A DNA stretch of 64,000 nucleotides from the NCBI RefSeq assembly GCF_932526225.1, contig NC_064042.1, forward strand, positions 9,210,540-9,274,539, given 5' to 3'. The translations under genes were made by a program, and so were the position numbers. Shown piece by piece: positions 42,840-54,800 of this stretch; the stretch's first letter is position 1; each line of letters starts with the position of its first letter. Origin of the DNA: Nematostella vectensis (taxonomy: Eukaryota; Cnidaria; Anthozoa; Actiniaria; Edwardsiidae). The notes beneath the pieces are model-generated. The model was not told the DNA's origin and did not search any database. It saw only the letters and a list, made by a program, of their open reading frames with translations.

Positions 42840-44198
42840 ACCTTTTAGAATGCAAAAAGGAAGTATTCCCAAATCGAGAATGGATGTTTATCAAAGATAA
42901 TTGTTTTCTGTTTGATTAGACTTCAACTTTTAAAATGTAAGCACTTACTTTGAGGTGGAGAAACTAAGGACTAAGATACGAGTACTTCTATGAGTAATGG
43001 TGTCAGTAGAAAACAATGAAATTTATTTGAGAATTTAAAGGTCGCACATGAAAATGTATCCTGTCTGATAGATTTCAACTGTTCTCCACCAAACAACAAT
43101 GTGAAAATTCAAGTTTAAAAATAAGCTTGCCTTACTCTGTTCACCATTGTAGAAATGAAGTCTCCATTTAATATTTGTTTGTTACGTGATATTAATCCTT
43201 TGTATGTTTATTGAAACTAGTTTCAAAGTTATTGTCAAGTGTTTTTCTCGGCCACGCCGTCTTAGCTGTTGCTGCATCTTAAAAGTCCTTTCTTAACATT
43301 GGACTGACTGCAACAAGCCATTTATCAGCTGTTGGTTTCTACTATATCACTGAAGAGGATTATATATTCTTAGCAGAGTTATATGAAATTTTGGGTGAAA
43401 AAAGAACAAAAAATAACCTGGCCTGGTGTTGCTTCAATCTATAACGATATTGCTTAGAAAAAGAGTGAAATGTAGAAGACAAATAGGGTTATTTCCATGG
43501 AATTTTATTACCTTTTTATAGAGATTATTATTTCTGATAGAAGATATTAGTAAAAACTGCTTTGGACTGGACCAATAGGAGTCTAGAATAATACATAATG
43601 CACCTCATATGGTTTGTAGCCTTGTCATCTGTCAGTGCTGTGATTCCTAAAATTGTAAGGAAATAACCAGTAGAGGTGTAACTATGGCCCCTCCCTCGGT
43701 TTTCTGTATTCCATGTATTCGTGCCCCCACAGTTTTTCCATGCCTTTTAAGGCCCTACCTGGGATGTAATTTTGTACAGTTTATTTGCTTCTACTGTTGT
43801 TAGATAATTTAGAATTGCATTAAAAAATAAAGATTATTCTGCTGCATGTTCGTTTTAAATACTGTTGGTCTGCAGTACCTTGGTACTTGGCATGCAAGTA
43901 CAAATTGAGTAAACATTTTAGTTTTTTATCATTTCTTAATTTAATTAATATTTATTTATCAAATTGCAGGAGGAGGAGGGTAATTATAAAGAATTACTAC
44001 TCTGGGGTTCTAGGTCACTAGATCCATCTAGAAACATTTTTCTATCCAAATACACACAAAATAAACATTCTTCTTAACTACCAAACGCAGGAGTCAAACT
44101 TGTCTTGTCACACGAGCAGAGGGTTTTCCTTAGATTTTCTGGCTTTTCTACCTTCTCAAAAACAACAATACACTTATAATAATACTTAGGCCTTTACT

Positions 44199-44270
44199 CG
44201 CCCCCCCCCCCCCCCCCCCAGGTCACCCAAAAGTGGGTCATTTCTTATTGAAGTATCCTTACAATTACCC
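44199..44270. repeat. Dispersed repeat, AAAAGTGGGTCATTTC family, copy 3
   Basis: C-run, then CAGGTCACCCAAAAGTGGGT and CATTTCTTATTGAAGTATCC, shared with 28965-28990. Confidence 0.65.
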
Positions 44271-44393
44271 TAAAAGTTTATTATTTTCACTTATTGTATC
44301 ATTAAAATATACTGTATATGCGCTCTTGCTGTACCTAACCAAAGGATGATTAGCTAAACAAATTTATTTTATCTAATAAAAGTTAGACTATCC

Positions 44394-45353
44394 TTATGTG
44401 ATCTTGCGTCTAAACTCAAGCTTGTTGCTAGCATTTCTGTTGTATTGTCTGCTATCTGAAAGTATCCCTACTCCTAGTTCTGCATGTAAAGCAAAATGAT
44501 CACTAAAATAGGCACCAGAATTGTCACTTTCCAAAATATCTACACTTTTCACAGCAAAGTTTGAGAGCTTGCAAATGATACGATCAAACCGATTCTCTGC
44601 AACATCTGGCTCACTGATTTTAGCGTAAGGGTTCGCACCAACATTCCAAGTGTAACCATTACTCTCAGTGTGGTTAAGAATTGCAAGCCAGGCATCAAAC
44701 CATGGTAGAGGCAGTAGGATATCTCCATCTACTTTAGGTTCTAAATTCAAATCCCCCATTAGACAAACATCAGCAAATCCAGCGAGCATCTTTAAGGAAA
44801 AAGCAAGTTGTTTTTCTCTTTCCTTTGATGAATAGTCCATGCTCTCCAAATGAGAAGTAGCTATTGTAAAAGGAATAGATACTTGAACATTTTCATCAAT
44901 TGTGTTAATTTGAAGTTGTGCCAATAACAGGCTTCGTCCCATGCGTGAGGTTGCAAAAGGAATGTTTCTCCAATTCAAAACCTTGAATTTGGTCAATAAA
45001 ACTACAAAGTACGGATCTAGTTTGGTTGAGTTTTCATCTAGTAGCAAGGTGTATCTTTTGAACCAATCCTGGGTCTTTAATAATGCGAGATTCCTGAAAG
45101 TTACCTCTTGGAACGCTATAATTCCCGGTTTTATCGAATCTACTGCACGTCCAATTGCAACCATTCGCTCTCTTGTTTGGTATTCTCCGAACCAGATGTT
45201 TAGGGTGAGCAAAGACACTCCTCTGTTAGGCTGACTCGTTGGTTGGTTGGTCTTTTGTAGTGGCTTTCTGATTAAGGAGAAGTAAAGAACGGTCAATACC
45301 ACCACTACCACGACTATAAGCTTAAATGATATTTTATAAGCTTGGATTCCCAT
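44394..45353 (-). CDS. Membrane-anchored TDP2-like endonuclease/exonuclease/phosphatase, 319 aa
   Basis: Intact single-exon gene, ATG at 45353. Residues 11-28 form a strongly hydrophobic segment (KLIVVVVVVLTVLYFSL) after few charges, so a signal anchor is likely. The rest is one EEP-fold phosphodiesterase domain in the order usual for TDP2: LTLNIWFGEYQTRERM (Asn52), IIAFQEVT (Glu83, metal), TSHLES (His168), MGDLNLEP (Asp201, Asn203), NRFDRII (Asp257) and SDHFALHAE (Asp285-His286, catalytic pair). TDP2 removes topoisomerase 2 from 5' DNA ends in the nucleus; the membrane segment and the lack of an N-terminal UBA domain argue that this protein has another substrate, perhaps a phosphodiester or lipid outside the nucleus. 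That is inference. Intronless genes amid intron-rich neighbours suggest retroposition or intron loss. Head-to-head with SLC1, 483 bp apart. Confidence 0.85.
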   Translation of the reverse strand: MGIQAYKISFKLIVVVVVVLTVLYFSLIRKPLQKTNQPTSQPNRGVSLLTLNIWFGEYQTRERMVAIGRAVDSIKPGIIAFQEVTFRNLALLKTQDWFKRYTLLLDENSTKLDPYFVVLLTKFKVLNWRNIPFATSRMGRSLLLAQLQINTIDENVQVSIPFTIATSHLESMDYSSKEREKQLAFSLKMLAGFADVCLMGDLNLEPKVDGDILLPLPWFDAWLAILNHTESNGYTWNVGANPYAKISEPDVAENRFDRIICKLSNFAVKSVDILESDNSGAYFSDHFALHAELGVGILSDSRQYNRNASNKLEFRRKIT

Positions 45354-45836
45354 GTGTCAGCGATGCTCAATAAAATTGCAAAAAGAAACGGAGATACCAC
45401 ATAAGGGCTCCTTTTTTGGTACCCCCTTTTCATCAACATGAGCCGTCAATCTATGGTCAGCGGAACGAATTGTTGTGGGTTTCGTGTGCTGTGTTATAAT
45501 AAATATGCACTTACGGGTACATTTGCATGTCAAGCTCAGATGCCGAAATAATTTCAACCACTTCACCGTCCGCATCGCGGTGAAATTTAGTCTTCCTCTC
45601 TCTCTCATTTTTTTTTCTACAAATATGTCTGGTTATTTAACGAGAAGACCCTGGGAACGAACGTGGCTTATTGGTCTGCAGAAGTCCACCCCGCAAGATA
45701 CTTGGTGGATGCTGTAGCTGAAGCCCCAATCGCCGTGAGGGGTGTTATATTTGCATTCTGGTATTTGCGTGCTTTTCACGGCTGGAGGACGTGGATCACG
45801 TAGTGTTGCTTAATCGGTATTAGAGCAGGGCGAATC
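45354..45836. promoter_or_regulatory. Bidirectional promoter region, TDP2-like / SLC1
   Basis: 483 bp between divergent start codons at 45353 (-) and 45837 (+). A CTCTCTCTCTC tract (about 45597-45607) is visible; no TATA box assigned. Confidence 0.5.
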
Positions 45837-48800
45837 ATGGCCGCTCTGCGAGATTGCTCCAACTTCAGCTGCAAGTCTTGCTTGCTGACTATCTTCCGTA
45901 AATTCAAGAGCGATCTACTACTTGCTTTCATAATTCTAGGAGCAGTTTTGGGCTTTGTCATTGGCGCCATAATCAACAAACCGATCGAGCAAATCTTGAC
46001 CCCCGAAGATCGAAAGACCACTATAATGTTGATCGGATTTCCAGGCGAGCTCTTCATGAACATGCTGAAACTCGTTATCCTTCCTCTAATAGTGGCAAGT
46101 CTGATTAGTGCATTAGCCTGCATGGATCCCAAAGCCACGGGGAAGATTGGGAGGCGTGTTTTACTGTTCTATTTTCTCACGACTATCAGTGCTGCTATTT
46201 TAGGTCTGATCTTGGTGCTTGCAATTCGGCCCGGACGGGTCGTAAAACCGGTGGAGAAGCAAGGGCAGCCAGTGAGCTATCGCACGATGGATTCATTCTT
46301 AGACTTGCTAAGGTAAAACTTGAATGTTGTGTGTTATTTGTCAAGACTCTACTCTAGCGTCTTTGTTGTGTGCATACGGTTAAAATGATTACACTTGAGC
46401 GGTTGATTGCACGCATGTTAATAAGAGCCTTTTGCAATGATTTACTTATATTGCCAGATGATTTGACAGACAACATCTTACTCAAGTGGTCTCTTTATCA
46501 AGTTGAATGGTATTATACTTATGTCATCGTATCAAACACAATGACATAACTGTCTAGGATAAAATATGGACTCTGGAATGTGGACTATGGATTATAGCAA
46601 TTGCAGTGCATGTCTTGTGTAATATAAGTCATTTTTAGGGGGGGGGGATAATTTACTAACAGGAATGCTATATAGAGGGGGGATAGGCTTTTTGATCGGC
46701 AGATCCCAGCTAAATAAAATGACAGGCAGATTACGGATGCACAGCAAAAATAGGGTTGTGGGTTGTGTCGTTGTGTACTGCTAAACTAAACCAAGTCCTA
46801 AACCATGTCATGGGTCAAACAAAGGCTTATCATGGTAAAACATTTGGCTTCAATATTATGCATACATTAACTTGTACACAACAGAAGTCAAGAATAGAGA
46901 AGATTTATACCTGTCCACTCTCCCTCATTAGATGGGAGTCTAAAGATTTTGCTCTCGTGGAGCACCAAATCTACTGCTTTTTGGCAATTTATTATCGCTT
47001 CCAAAAAACATTATTTTGTAGAACTGTAGTAAATGACATTTTGTCTATTTTCTGTTAAAGTGATAAAGAAATAATTTTCTAGCCTAAGTATCAGGGAATT
47101 CTATTTTTCAAAAGTTTGAGAGGAAAAATACAACTATGCCTGGCACAAATACTAGACGCGATGCCTGCCGCCCCTTTTCAGGCCCTTTTCAGGCCTCTAG
47201 TGGATCTAAGCTTCAAAAAATGATACCAATGAGAAATAAACACATGCAATGACTGGCCTGGGCAAGAAATTTGAACATCTATCAAAAGCAGCAATGGCAA
47301 CCGGAACCTGATCAAATCAACCAATCAGAACACCCCATTCTGATTGCCATCGGCTGCCATCCAATTTGGATCCATGGAAACATGAGATCTGTACAGTATT
47401 TGTATCAGGCCTTCTTTTTATGGCTTCCTGTAATATACTTCATAGGTAACAATAAAAGAGGGCCTGACACTTGGGCTGATATTTTCCTTGCGTAGCACAA
47501 TTTATCTAACACCCTCTTGAGATCTATAAGTGGATTTGTTTGTGAGAGCTCTCTGTACCGCAAATGCCTGCAAGGGTATACCCACCCCTCCCAAAAAAAA
47601 ATAATTCTCAAGCCTTGAGATCTTCGGAGGTTAACAGGTATGACTGTTCAATTCTTATAACATACCGGATCACAGCTATCACAGTCATGAAAATTATTAA
47701 AAATTATTCTGCTTGAAGGTTACATAAAAATCACATTTATGATTTTCAATTCTTTTTGTCTATCATGTGTTTCAGATTCAGATAGAAGCACAACTTTGTG
47801 CGGATCAGCAGATTTCTAGTAAAACATGAGTGAATTGGCAGATTCTGCGACCCATTCAAACCCCCCCTCCCCTATATAGAATGTCACTCTGAGCACTGAG
47901 GCCTCTGTAACTAAATGAATATAAGCCCACCCAATTGCGTAATAGGAACCTAAAAGTTATATAGTTGAACTGTAATGTAACAGGTTAAACTCTTCCATGT
48001 GTCATCCTGTAAATAATTTGCTTTGTACAGGGGCTAATATATTTGGATATAACTAAAAATGGTAAATCATATTATATGCACTTAAAAAAACTTGTTTTAA
48101 CCTTGTCTCTACTATACAATCACTGCCTATTTTAAGTTTGATTTCAATTACTGGCATTTTGTGTTCTCCAACTATGACAATAACAAGAACTCTGCAAGCT
48201 CATATAGTTCAAAATAGCATATCCTAATGCATATATCAATTAAAAATTATCTGCTAAACAACTGGATTGAAAACAGTTTCGTCATGTCAAATGTTACACA
48301 ATGCATCAACAGATTGCCCATGGTTCTGATAGCTTGCTACAGTGGAAAAAGTGAAAATTGAATTTTAGATTAAACCAAATCAGTTATTGCATCTAAAACA
48401 GTTAGTGCATCCAAATCATTTTTACGAGTTTGAGCTTACTCATAGGTGTAAGATCTAAAACATTGCTTATATACTGAAGTTTCTTTGTATTGCAGGAGCC
48501 TATTCCCAAACAATATTGTTGAGGCATGTTTTATACAGGTATAATTTATTATTTGATAAATGTATATTGGTTGTTTGTGCTGTGGTTTCATGGTCAGGCA
48601 TGTAGCCAGGATTTTATTTGGGGGGTGAGAAATCCGAAAAAGTGCACCTAATTTTTCGGGATTGGGGGGGGGGTTCTCTGATAAAAATCTTACCAACCCC
48701 GAAAAACCAAAAAGGGATTTTTTTATGTCTTTGCAGTATCTCCACGGGACTTTTATTGTCAGATTTGATGACATACTGGAGTGACTTAGCTTATGCTTTA

Positions 48801-51800
48801 TAGTTTTGTCTACAAATAGCACGTCCACCGAAAGTAGACTTTCCGCCTTTGTGTGTGTGTGTGCGTTCGCACCCGCTGCACCCACTGGGTACGGGCCTGA
48901 TGTTTATGGCATAAAAGTCTTGGACCCTTTTCTTGAGTTGTTCTTGTGATCTTGAACTCTTTACTTGAGTTTTGGAAAGCTCAGCCCACCTCCACAACAA
49001 ACACCTTCCCTCCACACATGCACTCTCTTTTGAGGGTTTTCAATATGTATAAGGAGAGTGGCATGGTGATTTTGCTTTTTGTATGTTGGGAAAAATTGAT
49101 ATTCTTTTTCAGTATTTGTTGATGCTTTGATATTATAGTATTTCAGGTTCTGAGATATATACTGTTATTTTTTACTTATTTTGCTTTTTAATTTTATAGT
49201 ACAAAACAAAATATGCATATGACCCTGGCAAGTACATGAGCTACAACACCACAGAAAACATCACCTCCATCACCTCTCGAGTCACAACCACCATCATCAG
49301 CAATGGCACCCATAACATCACTACTGTAGTGAAGGAGGTGTACCCACCCAGTAATCTCATCCCGTCTGGCCGTCAAGCATCATCTGGCACTAATGTGCTT
49401 GGTATCGCCATGTTTTGCTTGGTGTTTGGAATCATACTAAGCCGTATGGGGGCCAAGGCAGAGCCACTAAGAGCTTTTTTCTGCTCACTCAATGATGCTG
49501 TTATGAGACTTGTAATGATCATCATGTGGTACGTGTTGACTCCTCCCCTCAATTATTATGTTGTGGTAATATGCGTTAGCCCCTCCCCTCAATCATGATT
49601 GAGTTGAACCAATAGACCACCATCCAGTTTTTTTAGAATCTAATACACCGTTTAGATTCGGATGGTGGCTTATTCAATTTTTATAGTTTTTTTTGTGGGT
49701 GTGGTGAGGGGGGATGGGGAGGGGGCTTATTTGAGAGGTGGCACATTTTGGGAAGGTGGCACTAATTTTATTTCAATGGAAAATACCAACCTTTGAATTT
49801 AGTTAGTTAAGACATTTTTTTATTGAGAATGACACCTTATATCAATACAGATGATATACATGTGGCTCTCAGAAAATTATTAAATTATTACAGATATACA
49901 TAATGATAACAAATATACATAATGTTTTACAATAGTGTTAAAAAAACAATTTTCAGTAGGAAAAGTATTAGGGACTTTAAGATTCGGTACGGCGGACCTC
50001 TGCTATAGCGGTCTTTGGCCGTGGTGGTCTGGAGCGACTACGCGGACTCCCGCCAAAAGATTAAGATTTTCCGCGGTACGGCTACGGCAACATTACAGAT
50101 GTAAACAAACAAGATAGCTGTCAGTCATGGTTTCTTTTAACGAACTAAGAAACCTTGTTGTCCTATCCTATGGCATGAATTATCTAACTGACACTGAATT
50201 TCTGCTGTTGTACAATTCATACAGCCCTCAAAACTCTGAAGTTATAACTTGCAACCAAGGAACAACTTGTAACGGAATTGAAGGGCTCTGTATGCTCTTA
50301 AAAAGGCTTTGCTACCCCTGTCGATACAGTGATATGGTTCACTTGTTTGCTAAGCCGGTTCCTGCCATTTGTATGATTACAAACGAAGTATTAGACTTTG
50401 TTTATCAAGCTCATAGTCATCGTGTTATCCAATGGAACAGTCAGCAGTTGAACCCAGCAAATCTCGAACGATTTGCCGATGCGGTACACAGCAAAGGGGT
50501 TCCACTTGACAATTGTTTTGGTTTTGTTGACGGGACTGTTCGGCCGATTTGTAGGCCAGCAACAGTAAACCAAAGATTGTTATATAATGGCCATTAGCGT
50601 GTTTATGGTATTAAATTCCAGTCTGTTGTTACCCCTGACGGAATGACTGCAAACATGTATGGTCCAGTCGGTAAGTATGACCTTACGAGTGTTACACAAC
50701 CCAAAAATTGATTACAAAGTTACTTAAGTTTACATTTTGTTGCAAGGATTATAAGTTTCCTATGAGTTTCATTCGAGAAATTAAGTCATTTTTTTTTGTA
50801 ATAGAGCAATATGAAAATTTGTGTCTAAGTCATCACACCCCGTCACAAACACTATAGTCTAATACACGTCTAATTGTTGTGAAAGCCCCTCCAATAGTTT
50901 GATGTGGTGTAACAAAACTTCTTACATTGCTCTTAGTCACTTGGTCCCCTACCCCAACTAGTAGAAACATGCATCACTAGTCATACCTTGAAAAACAAAC
51001 ACATTTTTACCATGTCCCTGGTCATTTCCTTAATAAATATTTGTTGACCCTGTTATTTCAAGAGGTATCACAAGAAATTGAAATATCCTCAAAATCAGGA
51101 AATACCAGTGGTTACTTTATTTTTTACAGGATGACAGGATCGTAGAAATCATTTAAAACTTCAACATAATTTATTTGAACTAACAAGCTATTGGAAAAAA
51201 AGTAAAACAAAAAAAGGAAAAACGAAACAGTCTAAAAAATAAAATATGATTCGTAACATGAACATATTCACTACTAGTGACTGTTCAACATAGTTACTAT
51301 TTTGGCACAAACTTTCCAAGGAGCCCCATTATCGCCTGGTTTTGTTGGGCCATGAGGACTTGCATGTTTTGGCTCTGTTGCTGTTGTTGAGCCTGTTGCT
51401 GTTGTTGAGCCTGTTGCTGTTGTTGAGCCCGTTGCTGTTGTTGAGCCTGTTGCTGTTGTTGAGCCTGTTGCTGTTGTTGTTGCTGTTGTTGAGCCTGTTG
51501 CTGTTGTTGAGCCCGTTGTTGTTGTTGAGCCTGTTGCTGTTGTTGAGCCTGTTGCTGTTGTTGAGCCCGTTGTTGTTGTTGAGCCTGTTGCTGTTGTTGA
51601 GCCTGTTGCTGTTGTTGAGCCTGTTGCTGTTGTTGAGCCTGTTGCTGTTGTTGAGCCTGTTGCTGTTGTTGAGCCTGTTGCTGTTGTTGAGCCTGTTGCT
51701 GTTGTTGAGCCTGTTGCTATATTAATGCCTGCAACATGGACTGCTGCTGTTTCTGCATGGCTTCAAACTGAGCACACTTATTTTCCTCCTCCATCTTCTT

Positions 51801-54800
51801 TATGTTAAACTCCTTTTCTCTAAAAGCTGCTTCTGATTCAGCCTTTCCTTGCAGAAACTCTAATGCTTCATTTGAACTTCTCCTCCTCTTTTCATTCTTC
51901 TCTTCTTTTTCATCTCCCTTTCTTTTCTTTGTTTGCCCCATCCGCTCAAGGGCTTGCATTCGTATGTCTTCTCCAATAGCCTTTTCAGCCTTCTTTTTTT
52001 CATCTTCCCTTTCACCTGCATCCCTTTCTCTCTCTGCTATATCTTCAAGGATCATGTCAGGCTCATCAGGGAAAATCCCTGATGCTGCTTGTTCTGCTCT
52101 TTCTTTTTGTTTAAATCTCCTTTGGAGAAGAGCGAATCTTTTCCTTACAGCCCTTTGTGAGAGATTGGGCTTGAATTTCACAGTTGTTGACTGGATTAGA
52201 GCTTCTGCAATCGTATTCCATAGTCTTCCAGCCTCATTACTTCCCTTTTTCTGTTTATAAACTCCAATGGTTAGAACCTCTCGGCACAGCAATAAGTCAT
52301 GGTCCATAGTCCACAGCATGGAACCGCTGTCAGCTCACCCTTTATGAAGCCCAGTCCGTTACTTCAAAAGAAACTTTTTCTTCTAACAACAGCACTAGTT
52401 TTGTTTTCTGAAATTATAATATTGTCTTTGCTTACATAACTGAGAATGGGAGGGCCATATGTTAGAAAACTGAAAGGTTAATTATGCCAACCTCATTAAA
52501 TAAAGAGTATTGTATTGTATTGTAGAATGCCCCTGTTTAGGTATTTAGTTGAGAAGTATTTCAATAGATATAATGGAGACTTGCTATTTTAGTAAAGAGC
52601 TCACTATAAAAGGACTGAATATTTATACCACTAGAGTATTATGATATGCGATACTTAAGCATGGGGCCAAAACCAACTTCATTAAATTCAGAAATCAGGA
52701 ATGTAAAATAAAATAAATCGTAATTAAGTATATTTGAATCTGTATGAAAAAGAACTGTATTTTATATATTTTCACGAGCTCTTCAGCGAAAAGGGTGACT
52801 TTCTGCCGAATATTTAATACGGAAACCTTTTCGGATCCTTACTAAGACTTTCAGCTATCAAATCCGAACAGATAAACACAATCTAGGGAATAAAAGCGTA
52901 CCCTCCTCTGTTGTTTTGATGTTCAAAGCACTAGATTAAAAGTATTAAAATTTGTAAATCAGATAGCTGCACACCCCAAAAACATGGGCCATCTTGAATA
53001 TATTAGGGTCGAGGATACTTGCAACGCCATTTGATCAATGCTAAACAAGAAATACAATTCCTGTACTTACGATGACTTCGGCTTCGCCTTGATCTCCGCC
53101 ATGATGAAACCAACTCGATGAAACAACGCTACAACTCTGTGCAGATAGATTCAAAATTTTCGCTCAAAAAATGACACAATAATAATCAAAACTGCAGAAT
53201 AGCCAGGATGAATGATATCGCAATAAAAAAAATGTACTTAAACGAGCATTTAACACGTAAATGTTGCAGAAAGTATGATGTATTGCTCACGTACCAACCA
53301 CTCCGCCTATCGTGCAGTTCTGGCGTAGCAGGCAACTCGGTTACGGCGTGAAGGTACGACCAGACCATGCGTGGTGACGTCACCGGAAGTAAAATTTCCA
53401 TCAAACCGCCGTAGTAGAGGTCCGCCGTATCGAATCCTAAAGTCGCTATTTATATGTTTAGTGCAGCACTAAAGGTAATAAGGGATTTGCTTTCCCTAAC
53501 ATTCAATGGAAGCGCGTTCCATGCTTTGGCCCCACCAAAGGCGAAAAATCGTTGTCCGAGAGGCAAATGTTCCGCTAATGGGCAGTCTCATTTTACATCC
53601 ATTATTACTCGGGCAGCACGCTTCTGTAAAAGGATCATGGCGTCGGTGTGCTTTTTAAAACTGTCGCCCCAAATTATAGCCCCATAATCCATTATAGGCT
53701 GGATGAGAGAAAATAAGACAGTCAATAAGACGGCTGAGAATAATTTGTGCTCATGTAGATATATAGAAGTTGAAGGGATAACAAGTATACCCGTGGTTGT
53801 AATGTGAGAATGTCAAAGCCAGCAAAGGCAGCAGCTAAGAAAAATTAACACCATTCAAGTGTGTTCATTTTGCTTAGATCATTCTTAGCGGGGGGAGGGG
53901 GCGTATCATAACGGTAAGCCCTTGTTGGAAAAGTGTTTTAAACATGTGTGCAGTAGAGCTGTCAGATAGATTCTAAAGAAAATGTCATTGTCTGGTCGAC
54001 ACCAGTCCTGTAGTTAAGATTTTGTGTGTGCGTAAATGGAGGAGGGTATTAAGATGTAAAGTGGGACGTTTATTCTTTGTATATCCTCAGCTATAGTAGT
54101 AGTATACTCTTCTTTTTTTTTTTGCGTTACTTCCCAGCCAAGAGAGAAGGATACTGACCAGAATTTCCTAGCTTATGATATTAGTTATAAGTTGCCGTTC
54201 CAAACTTGAATACAATGCAAATGACTTCGGTCCTTTGCACTTATTTGTATCTGGAACGACACATAAGAAAAATGACACTTGCCTCGGACTTTGCATTATT
54301 ACTGTTTTTGTTTTCTCCAGGCTCTCTCCCATTGGCATCTGTAGTATTGTGGCAGCCAAGGTCGGCGAGATGGGGGATATTGTGGGTGTGCTCTCGATGG
54401 TTGGTTACTTCATGCTGACAGTGATCAGTTCCATCCTGATTCATGGTTTATTTGTGCTCCCGCTTATGTACTTCGTGATGACGAGAAAGAACCCTTACAA
54501 GTTCATGCTTGGTATGGGGGATGCTCTCGTCACAGCCTTTGGTATTTCCTCTAGGTAAGTATGGCTAACAAGACCACAGAGTGTGTCACCGAAGCCAGTT
54601 GCGTGAAAGACGGAAAAGCCAAGCTTAGCAGTTCCGTACCCAGGGGGGAGGGGGGTGCAGGGGGTGCGTTCGTATCCCCCCACAACGGCGGCAAGTCCCA
54701 TTCCGCGGTTCGCAATAGACATGCTATTTGTAGACAAAACTGAAAAGCATAAGCGAATTAGATAACAAGGCATTCTAGATCTCTCTGGTATACGTCATCA

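Larger units (their letters stand above)
42557..44393. other. Convergent 3' region between glycogenin and the TDP2-like gene
   Basis: 3' UTRs and intergenic DNA. Includes the AATAAA at 43826-43831, a 20-base C-run near 44199-44219 and copy 3 of the AAAAGTGGGTCATTTCTTATTG repeat. A minus-strand AATAAA (44363-44368) just after the TDP2-like stop probably ends that gene. Confidence 0.5.
49970..53447. mobile_element. PIF/Harbinger DNA transposon, 3478 bp
   Basis: Inverted ends AG(G/C)GACTTTA(A/G)GATTCG(G/A), continuing TACGGCGGACCTCT, at 49970-50015 and 53405-53447. Flanks ATT (49967-49969) and ATT (53448-53450) fit the 3-bp duplication of this superfamily. It carries both expected genes, the transposase (+) and the Myb-like DNA-binding protein (-), each damaged by one stop. 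It lies in SLC1 intron 3. A LINE-like tail (TTAAATAAAGAGTATTGTATTG, 52495-52525) may be a small nested insertion. Confidence 0.92.

Noticed and set aside
50127-50597. Domesticated HARBI1 host gene
   Set aside because: It lies within complete transposon ends, has an in-frame stop and lacks later catalytic residues.
51342-51725. Poly-leucine open frame on the plus strand
   Set aside because: Antisense of the glutamine-alanine tract in the Harbinger Myb-like gene.
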